From Candidatus Kaiserbacteria bacterium (GTDB taxonomy: Bacteria; Patescibacteriota; Minisyncoccia; Phycocordibacterales; UBA2100), in contig DPYD01000054.1 in the NCBI GenBank assembly GCA_003545515.1, positions 1-8,569 of the forward strand: a DNA stretch of 8,569 bases, in the 5' to 3' direction. This document shows, piece by piece, positions 1 to 6,275 of the stretch. The translations under genes were made by a program, and so were the position numbers. The stretch's first letter is position 1. Each line of letters begins with the position of its first letter. The notes beneath the pieces are model-generated. The model saw nothing but the letters and a program-made list of their open reading frames with translations. It searched no databases and was not told the DNA's origin.

Positions 1-365
1 GTTAGAATGTACGGCACGCGCGGATGGTATAGCTTGAATAATGCCGCGGGAACGCCTGCGGAATGCGCCATGACCGCCCACAGGGCGTCATAGCGATGTA
101 TGCGATGGAGCGACAGTGATTTCCACGCGGCAAGAAATTGAAAAAGGAATTTGTTAAGTATGCCGGTATTTCCAAATCCCACACGATGCACAATGACGTT
201 CCCTATCTTCTCCTCCTTCGAAAGTTCCTTCCCAAGCGCGAGCGTCACCATGTGAAATTCGATATCCTCCGGCGCAATCCGATTCGTTATTTCCTTTATT
301 GCCACCTCCGCGCCTCCGACATGTTTCGGAAAGTATGCGAGCGAAAGAATCAGGATCTTTTTCAT
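1..365 (-). CDS. GT4-family glycosyltransferase, N-terminal part (cut by window edge)
   Basis: I read this frame by hand from an ATG at 365; it stays open to the window edge, giving 121 complete residues. It begins MKKILILSLAYFPKHVGGAE, the first beta strand and glycine-rich loop typical of the N-terminal (acceptor) Rossmann domain of GT-B fold, family-4 glycosyltransferases. The following segments (FHMVTLAL near 37-44, VIVHRVGFG near 57-65) are the later strands of the same half-domain. The donor-binding C-terminal domain, with its usual EX7E region, would lie outside the window. Family knowledge says such enzymes transfer a sugar from a nucleotide-sugar to a lipid or glycan acceptor at the cytoplasmic membrane face; the exact sugar cannot be told. 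It starts 14 bp after the stop of the epimerase fusion, so the two are probably co-transcribed. No good Shine-Dalgarno sequence precedes the start. It resembles the second domain of that upstream neighbour. Confidence 0.85.
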   Translation of the reverse strand, partial: MKKILILSLAYFPKHVGGAEVAIKEITNRIAPEDIEFHMVTLALGKELSKEEKIGNVIVHRVGFGNTGILNKFLFQFLAAWKSLSLHRIHRYDALWAVMAHSAGVPAALFKLYHPRVPYIL

Positions 366-379
366 GTTGTCATTCGATG

Positions 380-1849
380 TCACGGCTCTATTTTTGTGTG
401 TTGTCTGTTCAACAGTATTTCCGCATACGCATATCGCAATTGATTCGCGAATGCATCGCCCTCGCCTATCGAGCGCCGTAATAAACTGCCAGAAGCAAGA
501 TGTGCCGCATATTTTTCTTGCGTTATGTTCGCACCGTATACTTGATCGGCATCCGAGAGAATTATTCTAAGCAGGAAACGCGTGAGAACGGGTACGTTTC
601 CGAGATTCTGATCAGCTAGCGTGATAAGAAGAGGCAATTTTGTAGTACGCTTGAGTAGCACTCCGGCGAGCGCAGCGTAACTTGCCATGAGAGACCACGC
701 GAAAAGGTATCTGTGTTTTTGATACAACGCTCTACCCTTCCAAAATCCAATACACGGAAGCAAGTATTTGTCCGTCGAGAACCCAAAACCGATCCGATGA
801 ATGTGCGCGTTTGGTGTTGGCGGTGTAGTCTTCCGCGCATCGTGAGAAAATTCCGTCGTTACAATATCAAATTGAACGTCGGGCATTTTGCGCATCAATT
901 CAATAAGCGTATCTTCTGCGGGCCCGGTGGTCGGATGGAATGTTGTGGAAAATACGAGAACACGCTTTTCGCGTTCAATTCCCCGCGCGTGCGTAGCGAG
1001 AAATTCGCGAACATATTCCTCAAGTCCATGTTTCGGATGCCAACCGAGCGCACTTATTTTTGTCGCGTCCAAGCCGGACGCCATGCGATTACCCGCACGT
1101 TTCGGGAGCATCACCACTTCCCCTCCAAAGAGACGGGCAACTTCCAATACCGTAAACGATTTTTCGTGCCCGAGACCATACTCATCGCCTTGTCCATTCT
1201 CTCCGACTAATATAAGTGCATCAACAATATCCTCGACATGAGTGAAATTGCGTTTTTGTGTACCGGGAGAGGTAACTGTGAGAGGCGCACCGGAGAGATA
1301 CATCTGCTTGAACGCTTCAATAAGCGTTCCGTAGATACCGGCGCGTTCTTTCGGTCCGTATACATTATAAAAATAAGTAATGGCATACGGCAGGATCTCG
1401 GTATCTCCGATTTCTTTAACATGTTCCGTATTTTCCGCCTTCGTTGAAGCATACGGGGTCGCGTGGCGTGCGGCACCGGAGTCACCGAATTTTGTTGACG
1501 AACCGGCGTATATCAGTTTGCACCGGTGTTTTCTCCAAAAATTCAGTACCCCTTTCGTCCCAACAACGTTGAGATCACGCACTAGTTCGGGCTCAAGGAG
1601 ACTTTGCTCTACTCGTGCATACTCCCCAAGGTGATAGATGAGATCGATACCGGACTCCGGCACGAGGGAATCAACGTCTTTGGTGTGCCCTCTACGATAA
1701 TCCACTCCTGCGACATGATTCTCTCTTGAGCCCGCGAAATAATTATCCAGAGAAATGACGTTATGGCCCTCTTGCACGAGCCGTTTGCATAAATGTGACC
1801 CTATGAACCCAGCGCCGCCTGTAACAAGAATTGTTTTTTGCTTTTGCAT
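380..1849 (-). CDS. NAD-dependent sugar epimerase/dehydratase fused to a GT4-like half-domain
   Basis: This is a 489-residue two-part protein. Residues 1-290 form an extended short-chain dehydrogenase: the NAD-binding GGAGFIG is at 11-17, the catalytic serine region GSST at 117-120, and the YASTK (YxxxK) motif at 133-137. NVYGP near 162-166 and RNFTHVEDIVDA at 200-211 are typical of UDP-glucose 4-epimerase and dTDP-glucose dehydratase relatives. The expected reaction is epimerisation or dehydration of a nucleotide-sugar; the substrate is unknown. Residues from about 295 onward (KRVLVFSTTFHPTTGPAED) restart as a GT4-type N-terminal Rossmann domain, but the protein ends after about 195 more residues without the donor-binding half. 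The second part is therefore either a degenerate or a scaffold domain. A GGAG lies 3 nt before the ATG, supporting this start. The gene continues into a GT4 gene 14 bp downstream. The frame is uninterrupted, so this is a real fusion rather than a read-through of a visible frameshift. Confidence 0.9.
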   Translation of the reverse strand: MQKQKTILVTGGAGFIGSHLCKRLVQEGHNVISLDNYFAGSRENHVAGVDYRRGHTKDVDSLVPESGIDLIYHLGEYARVEQSLLEPELVRDLNVVGTKGVLNFWRKHRCKLIYAGSSTKFGDSGAARHATPYASTKAENTEHVKEIGDTEILPYAITYFYNVYGPKERAGIYGTLIEAFKQMYLSGAPLTVTSPGTQKRNFTHVEDIVDALILVGENGQGDEYGLGHEKSFTVLEVARLFGGEVVMLPKRAGNRMASGLDATKISALGWHPKHGLEEYVREFLATHARGIEREKRVLVFSTTFHPTTGPAEDTLIELMRKMPDVQFDIVTTEFSHDARKTTPPTPNAHIHRIGFGFSTDKYLLPCIGFWKGRALYQKHRYLFAWSLMASYAALAGVLLKRTTKLPLLITLADQNLGNVPVLTRFLLRIILSDADQVYGANITQEKYAAHLASGSLLRRSIGEGDAFANQLRYAYAEILLNRQHTKIEP

Positions 1850-1905
1850 CTGCTCCAGATTACACCAATACTAAAACTCGTCGAGGCGAAACAAGACACA
1901 TCACT

Positions 1906-1925
1906 TCATCCGCGCTCATCCGCGC
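1906..1925. repeat. Tandem duplication of a 10-bp unit (TCATCCGCGC x2)
   Basis: Two perfect adjacent copies of TCATCCGCGC lie in the 108-bp gap between the palindrome at 1958 and the epimerase start at 1849. No protein frame was supported here. On the transcribed (minus) strand it reads GCGCGGATGA twice. It may be a recent slippage duplication or a paired binding site; the sequence alone does not decide. Confidence 0.5.
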
Positions 1926-1957
1926 ACACGCTTCTGCCTTGTCTGTGGACAACCTCC

Positions 1958-1996
1958 CCGTCTAATTATTGCACAGCTGTTCACAGATTTAGACGG
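1958..1996. repeat. 39-bp imperfect palindrome, downstream copy flanking the Cas2-like gene
   Basis: The outer arms CCGTCTAA (1958-1965) and TTAGACGG (1989-1996) are a perfect 8-bp inverted repeat. The centre is the palindrome ACAGCTGT (1973-1980). The element abuts the TAA stop of the Cas2-like gene at 1997-1999 with no spacing. By hand alignment it matches the copy at 2631-2669 at about 31 of 40 columns, with the same total length, ends and core. As RNA it could fold into a hairpin and help end the transcript, but no U-run follows it, so I call it a repeat rather than a terminator. Confidence 0.75.
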
Positions 1997-2626
1997 TTAT
2001 ATTTTGAAGTGTTTCCGAAACGGGCGATCGTCGCCGATGTCATGCGTAACTATGAGGCGAACCTGCGCATCACTGAAACCAAAGAACTGCTTCAGTAGGA
2101 TGCACTCCTCCGAACAATCGTGAGGATATATCCACACGCTTTGCTGAAGCTTTACAGCTCCAAGACGGCGAATCAGGTGGCGAAATGCGTTTCGCTTTGC
2201 ATGCTCTTTCATAGACACATCAAATAGAAGCAGGCGCCACTTTCCGTCCCATGCCCGTCGCTGAGATGCGCGCTGTACTTTAATTTTCATAAGATTCATG
2301 CGCGCGGCGCGCATTCCTTCTTTCGTCAGTGAAATGGTCATAGCGCCACCGTGCAACGTGTGAGAGGAAATATAATTCCTTTTCTTAGCATACCAGAATG
2401 CATTCCGAACACGCCCTCTGTCTTTTGGTGTATCACTCAGAATTTTAACGGCAGGTAGTCCGGCAAGAAGCCATGGCGCTGTGCCCATGATTGTCACGAC
2501 ACCGCCAATAGCGAGCAGAAGGACAAGCAATTCTTTCCCGGAGCGTATATCAAAAAGATCGCGACGTTCATTCGCCTTAAGTCCATCCCTTTTGCGTCTC
2601 ATCATAATAATATTACATTGTCTCAT
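1997..2626 (-). CDS. Membrane-anchored winged-helix/Cas2-like protein (PaaX-type)
   Basis: A 209-residue protein. The order is: a basic N-terminus, one hydrophobic segment (about 32-57), a winged-helix-like stretch (about 62-115, ending in a basic linker), then a Cas2-like ferredoxin-fold domain (about 126-205). The last carries WDGKWRLLLFDVS at 126-138, with an aspartate (D136) after the first strand where Cas2 proteins keep theirs, and QQSVWIYPHDC at 161-171. The order helix-turn-helix then Cas2-like matches the PaaX repressor family (phenylacetate regulator). PaaX itself has no membrane segment and is longer, with a further C-terminal domain. No cas1 or CRISPR array is nearby, so a role in spacer acquisition is unlikely. 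A DNA-binding regulator or a toxin-like nuclease are alternatives. The ATG at 2626 has no Shine-Dalgarno; ATGs at 2605 and 2602 are possible starts. Both flanks carry the same 39-bp palindrome. Confidence 0.85.
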   Translation of the reverse strand: MRQCNIIMMRRKRDGLKANERRDLFDIRSGKELLVLLLAIGGVVTIMGTAPWLLAGLPAVKILSDTPKDRGRVRNAFWYAKKRNYISSHTLHGGAMTISLTKEGMRAARMNLMKIKVQRASQRRAWDGKWRLLLFDVSMKEHAKRNAFRHLIRRLGAVKLQQSVWIYPHDCSEECILLKQFFGFSDAQVRLIVTHDIGDDRPFRKHFKI

Positions 2627-2630
2627 ACAA

Positions 2631-2669
2631 GCGTCTAACTATTTGAACAGCTGTATACAAATTAGACAG
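2631..2669. repeat. 39-bp imperfect palindrome, upstream copy flanking the Cas2-like gene
   Basis: The outer arms are GTCTAA (2633-2638) and TTAGAC (2662-2667). Inside are TTTG (2642-2645) and CAAA (2658-2661), around the central palindrome ACAGCTGT (2647-2654). It lies 4 nt from the ATG at 2626, just where a ribosome binding site or promoter would be, so a protein or hairpin here could block expression of the Cas2-like gene. It pairs with the copy at 1958-1996, and the two together bracket the gene. Confidence 0.75.
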
Positions 2670-2676
2670 ATAACGA

Positions 2677-2742
2677 CTAGAAAAAAGTGAGGGCGAGAAG
2701 GGCGAGGAGGGCGACATTGGGAAGGACGACGATAACGCTCAT
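2677..2742 (-). CDS. Possible 21-residue single-helix membrane peptide
   Basis: The ATG overlaps the stop codon of the PKD-protein gene (ATGA, 2739-2742), and a purine-rich AAAGG lies 2 nt upstream, within a longer run of GAA codons. The frame gives 21 residues ending in TAG. The peptide starts MSVIVVLPNVALLALL and is almost entirely hydrophobic, so if made it would be a single membrane-spanning peptide. The arrangement is that of translational coupling. I do not recognise it, and a chance frame this short is quite possible. What favours it is the coupled start and the stop just before the flanking palindrome. Confidence 0.35.
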   Translation of the reverse strand: MSVIVVLPNVALLALLALTFF

Positions 2743-4334
2743 TGCCTTTCTTCTTCCTCCTCGATGATGTTCCAGTCTTTGAGATCCACATGCGCTGTGC
2801 CGGGCGCAGAAGAAGCCGGACGCCGCAGCCGCCGCGCGGCGAACACGGCGACAGTTCCTAACGCGACGACAAGAAGCATGCCGAGCCACCAGAGAAGCGA
2901 GAGGCCGCCGGATGCAGCTCCCGCCGCGGCGGCCGCGACATTCCTTGCCCGCTCCGGCTCTCTTGTGGGAGTAAGTGCTTCTCTAGCAGGTTCGCCTTCG
3001 AGCCGTTCGTCTTCTTCTAAAGATGCCGCGAGTGAATCTTCCGGCTCATGCGTTGGCGCCTCGAATAGTCCCGCATACCCCGCTGCTTCCGACGTTGTCG
3101 ATGCGGAAATAGATGAAATAACTTCCTCGTCATTAGACGCGCTGCCGAGAGTTTGCTCCACTGCGATATCAGACTCCGATGCGGGATCGATTGCCGCGAG
3201 CGCGCGCATCGCGGTCTCCCCATTCGGATATTGCAGTTCCGCGAGGGACGAGGCGTGGAACCGAAGTGTTGCGGGGGTGAGACGGATCGAGGCGCCGCGC
3301 AGGAGAATGGTATGGAGAGGGAACTTGAACGTCGTAAATCTGTCGAACACGCGCCAGTTCGAAAGATCCATATCGCGGCCCGAGAGATTCGCTACACTGA
3401 CACCTCCATCCGAAAGCGCAGTGAATGAAAGCTGTATGATCTCCGCAGTTACTGTAATTCGGTGCGACACACTTGCGCCGCCTCGCGATGCTTCGAGTAC
3501 GACGGCGTACCGGCCAGGATGCTCAAAGCGATGTGTGACGGCTTTGCCTTCCGCCGCCGTGCCGTCGCCGAAGCTCCACACGAATCGGGCGTCCTCGACA
3601 AGCCGATTCCCAGAATTGTAGGCGACGCCCTCAAAACGCACATCAGCGCCGACGACGACAGTGCGATCACTCCCCGCAGAAACCCGCGCAATAGATTCCG
3701 AAGAAAGAGAAGATGAGCCGGAGGCAGTGCCCGTGTTCGTATCTGCAGGTACGCCACCCCCGCCAGGCGACGTATTCTGCGAACCCGAGCCAATGGTAAT
3801 TATTTGCGTTGCACTCCACTCTATCCCGTCATTCGGCGACCAATTGGGACACGTCAGGTCTTCCGGCCGCAGAGCGGCTTGCACGGTCAGTGTGTGAGAG
3901 CCGTCCGTGGAATCCTTGTAGTACAGGTTGCGCCGGTACTGGTTGGAGCTCAAGGTGAGTACGAGCGTGCGGACTGGCTCGGCGCTCCAATTCTCCGCAT
4001 TCGTGGAAAACTCTCCGGTCGGGGACGAAGAAACGATGTGGATACATACCGTATGTCCATTGACGGCACTGCCGCTTACATCCTGGGCTTCGATGGTTAT
4101 CTGCTCAGAAACAGCGCCGACCGCTATATCTTGCGGCGGCGTTGTAAACGTGAAGCGGACGATATGAGAATTTGCGTACACTGCTGTACCAAAGAGAATT
4201 GTACCAAGAACGAAGAAAGAAAAAATGAAAAGAGAAACGAGGACCGGCCCTTCATGTGCTTCCCTTGTCGCCGTCGCGGCCCAAAACTTGCGCGAGAACT
4301 TCCGGAGAGACCTCGCCTGCCTGCGCCGAAGCAT
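2739..4334 (-). CDS. Membrane-anchored surface protein with Ig-like, PKD and lamin-tail-like domains
   Basis: With the ATG at 4334 this is 531 residues. A very basic N-terminus leads to a transmembrane or signal-anchor helix at about 30-54. Then come an Ig-like beta domain (57-180) containing TGEFS and LYYKDSTDGSHTLTV, a GS/T linker, a PKD domain (218-297) with WSFGDGT at 253-259, and a lamin-tail-like domain (300-365) with DLSNWRVF. An acidic Ala/Glu/Pro linker follows, then a second helix (about 479-500) and a short tail ending in an EEEEE run. The middle should lie outside the cytoplasmic membrane and bind glycan, protein or DNA; the ligand is unknown. The frame is also open upstream, with ATGs at 4346, 4391, 4400 and 4412. 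I chose the start giving the least overlap with the ATPase; none has a good Shine-Dalgarno. Even so it overlaps the ATPase gene by 83 nt out of frame, pointing to coupled translation. Confidence 0.85.
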   Translation of the reverse strand: MLRRRQARSLRKFSRKFWAATATREAHEGPVLVSLFIFSFFVLGTILFGTAVYANSHIVRFTFTTPPQDIAVGAVSEQITIEAQDVSGSAVNGHTVCIHIVSSSPTGEFSTNAENWSAEPVRTLVLTLSSNQYRRNLYYKDSTDGSHTLTVQAALRPEDLTCPNWSPNDGIEWSATQIITIGSGSQNTSPGGGGVPADTNTGTASGSSSLSSESIARVSAGSDRTVVVGADVRFEGVAYNSGNRLVEDARFVWSFGDGTAAEGKAVTHRFEHPGRYAVVLEASRGGASVSHRITVTAEIIQLSFTALSDGGVSVANLSGRDMDLSNWRVFDRFTTFKFPLHTILLRGASIRLTPATLRFHASSLAELQYPNGETAMRALAAIDPASESDIAVEQTLGSASNDEEVISSISASTTSEAAGYAGLFEAPTHEPEDSLAASLEEDERLEGEPAREALTPTREPERARNVAAAAAGAASGGLSLLWWLGMLLVVALGTVAVFAARRLRRPASSAPGTAHVDLKDWNIIEEEEERQ

Positions 4335-6111
4335 GGACAGAGCCATTCTTCTGATGATTTTGAGCTTCGGTAGGCAGGCCGCTTTGTTCATGAGATGCAT
4401 TATCCCGCACATTCGGCGCCGCAGCAGTAGAAGGGCGAGAGGTTTGTGGATTTGTGTAAGTCATTTTTGCCGCCTTCTTTTCGCGTAAAATATCAGCCGG
4501 AGAACGTCCCGTACTTCCACGAGTAGAATCAGGTGGACGAGCCGCGGCTATGGCCGCGCGGAGCGCGGAGCGGCCGGGAGGCGACCCTGTCTCCGGGTGG
4601 GGAGAGAGTGGGGGTTGAGGATTTGTGTCTCTGTAATGTATATCCCGTATCCCTGCCGAGCCGGGACGATACTGGGGCCGTTCCTTCTCTTCATGACGAA
4701 CAGAACCTCCACCACCACTATGGAAGCGTCCACCGCCTCCTTCTCTCCTTCCACCACCCGCCTGTTCCTGGAAGCGTTTTTTGTCCTGCTTTGGTGGTGG
4801 TGCAAATTCTTTCTGTTGCCTCATGATGAACGCTTCCATATCGACACGAGACCGTGAGTACTGTTCCCGCGAACTCCGAATGACATCGTCGCGATATGAA
4901 ATAGTGGGGGGATCAATTGGCGGAATGGTCTCCGCCGAGAATGGACGCGAACCAACTCCATCTATCATAAGCGTCAGGTAGATTTGACCGATGCCTAAGC
5001 CCACTAAGTCTTCGGCGACAAACGTGGGCTCGAAAATAGTTTTTAAAACTTCTGCATCAAACGGTCCCACGCGGAAACACACAAGGGTACCGACGTTGCC
5101 GAATACCGCGTCACGCACCTTTTCCTCCATCTGCTCTATGTACTGGTTCGCAAGCGTTAGTGCCAATTTATATTTGCGCGATTCTGAAAGAATGTCTGCA
5201 AACGCTTCGTTCATCATTGATTGAAATTCGTCCACATAGAAGTAACAGCGCGGGAGTTTGGCGAGACGCGCCGCAGGCTCATCGGCGCGTGACATCGCCG
5301 CAAGGTATATCTTGACGACCAACATGGACCCTAAGAGCGCCGCGTTCGTTTCTCCCATGCGCCCTTTGGAGAGATTCACGATAAATATTTTTTTCTCATC
5401 CATCATCTTCCGCAGATCAAATGAGGATGTTGGCTGACCAACGATATTGCGAATGAGAGGATTTGATGTGAATTGGCCGACTTTATTTTGAATGGCAGGG
5501 GTCGCTTCGCGCGCGTAAGTGTCGGTAAAACTTGCAAACTCTTCCGCCCAAAACGATTTCACAATTGGATCTGTGATCTTATCCACGACTGACGTACGGA
5601 ACGACTTATTCGTTAGCATGCGATTCACATCCAAGAGTGTGGACCCCGGGTATTCCAAAAGCGCCAGAAGCGTGTTCTGCAAAATGTATTCCATTCGTGC
5701 GCTCCACGCATCCACCCAAATGCGCTTCAGGGCACCCATGAGTCCGGAAACTACGAGATGCCGCTTATCGTAACCAACGTCTTCCATAACATTGAAACCG
5801 ATGGGGTGATCGGTGTCGAAAGGCGCGAAATAGACGACATCTTTGATACGTTCGTGCGGCACGAAGTCGAGGAGTTTCTCTGCGGTCGCACCGTGCGGAT
5901 CGATAAACGCGAGCCCCTCACCGTTCTGGATATCCTGAATGGCCATGTTCTCGAGCATAGTGGACTTGCCCATGCCGGTTTTACCGATGATGTACACGTG
6001 TTTTCCGCGATCTACTGCGCGTATGCCGAACATCTCGCGCTTGCCGCGCGTGTGTGTCGACGCGAAATAGTTTATACGACGATCGTCGTCCTTGTTGGCG
6101 CCTGGGGACAT
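4252..6111 (-). CDS. VirD4/TraD-like type IV secretion-type P-loop ATPase
   Basis: 619 residues. The Walker A motif GKTGMGKST is at 43-51 and Walker B CYFYVDEFQ at 289-297. NLSKGRMGE (246-254), SRKYKLALTLANQY (311-324) and FGNVGTLVCFRVG (337-349) follow the order seen in coupling-protein and TraM-recognition ATPases of the VirD4/TraD/HerA group. In that group the ATPase pumps DNA or assembles an envelope channel. Residues after about 437 are low-complexity, rich in Gly, Pro, Arg and Ser, and probably disordered. There is no N-terminal membrane helix, unlike classic VirD4, so it would be recruited by a partner. The frame stays open to a GTG at 6135, but the ATG at 6111 has a GGAG 13 nt upstream and fits the family better. 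The disordered tail overlaps the start of the PKD membrane protein, a likely partner. No relaxase or other conjugation gene is in view, so a role in DNA uptake, pilus function or secretion remains open. Confidence 0.88.
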   Translation of the reverse strand: MSPGANKDDDRRINYFASTHTRGKREMFGIRAVDRGKHVYIIGKTGMGKSTMLENMAIQDIQNGEGLAFIDPHGATAEKLLDFVPHERIKDVVYFAPFDTDHPIGFNVMEDVGYDKRHLVVSGLMGALKRIWVDAWSARMEYILQNTLLALLEYPGSTLLDVNRMLTNKSFRTSVVDKITDPIVKSFWAEEFASFTDTYAREATPAIQNKVGQFTSNPLIRNIVGQPTSSFDLRKMMDEKKIFIVNLSKGRMGETNAALLGSMLVVKIYLAAMSRADEPAARLAKLPRCYFYVDEFQSMMNEAFADILSESRKYKLALTLANQYIEQMEEKVRDAVFGNVGTLVCFRVGPFDAEVLKTIFEPTFVAEDLVGLGIGQIYLTLMIDGVGSRPFSAETIPPIDPPTISYRDDVIRSSREQYSRSRVDMEAFIMRQQKEFAPPPKQDKKRFQEQAGGGRREGGGGRFHSGGGGSVRHEEKERPQYRPGSAGIRDIHYRDTNPQPPLSPHPETGSPPGRSALRAAIAAARPPDSTRGSTGRSPADILREKKAAKMTYTNPQTSRPSTAAAPNVRDNASHEQSGLPTEAQNHQKNGSVHASAQAGEVSPEVLAQVLGRDGDKGST

Positions 6112-6130
6112 AGAAACAGTATAACTCCAA

Positions 6131-6275
6131 AGCACAGAACACAGGAAACAAAACGATTAAGAACACAAAGCACAGGAGTCAGAACACAAACAAAACACAG
6201 AACACAAATTGATCTTTGAGAAGTTTGTATTTTTGGTCTCTATTTGTGCTTTGTGCAGTCTGTGTTTTGTGTTTT
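6131..6275. repeat. Low-complexity fold-back region of AGAACACA-type repeats
   Basis: This spacer between the ATPase and the DUF4015 gene is nearly free of T on one side and of A on the other. On the plus strand AGAACACA occurs four times (6136, 6160, 6181, 6199), mixed with AAAGCACAG-type variants. The complement follows after a 32-nt loop. AAAACACAGA (6192-6201) pairs with TCTGTGTTTT (6259-6268), and CACAAAT (6203-6209) pairs with ATTTGTG (6242-6248), leaving a bulge on the right arm. Either strand can form a long imperfect hairpin. It lies downstream of the DUF4015 stop and could act in termination or RNA protection, but it lacks the compact GC stem and U-run of a standard terminator. Confidence 0.6.

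Noticed and set aside
2..193. Minus-strand 63-residue frame at the left edge
   Set aside because: It overlaps the GT4 frame that runs from 365 to the edge, which has a clear family N-terminus; this one has none.
713..1210. Plus-strand reading frame (165 residues) opposite the epimerase fusion
   Set aside because: No recognisable domain, and the minus strand carries an uninterrupted, motif-bearing protein across the same stretch.
1944..1952. Replication origin
   Set aside because: There is only one DnaA-box-like word, with no cluster, no AT-rich unwinding region and no dnaA or dnaN nearby.
1958..2669. CRISPR array with Cas2
   Set aside because: Only two palindromes are present, spaced by a whole gene, with no regular repeat-spacer pattern and no cas1.
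2764..3621. Long plus-strand reading frame (285 residues) opposite the PKD gene
   Set aside because: It is rich in Ser, Arg and Ala with no recognisable domain and lies wholly opposite a gene with clear PKD and lamin-tail-like motifs; it is a shadow of that gene's GC-rich codons.
6118..6123. Promoter -10 (TATACT) for the ATPase gene
   Set aside because: It lies only 6 nt from the start codon, which would need a leaderless transcript, and no -35 is visible at a suitable distance.
6112..6135. GTG start at 6135 for the ATPase
   Set aside because: It would add eight residues with no Shine-Dalgarno before it; the ATG at 6111 has a GGAG upstream.
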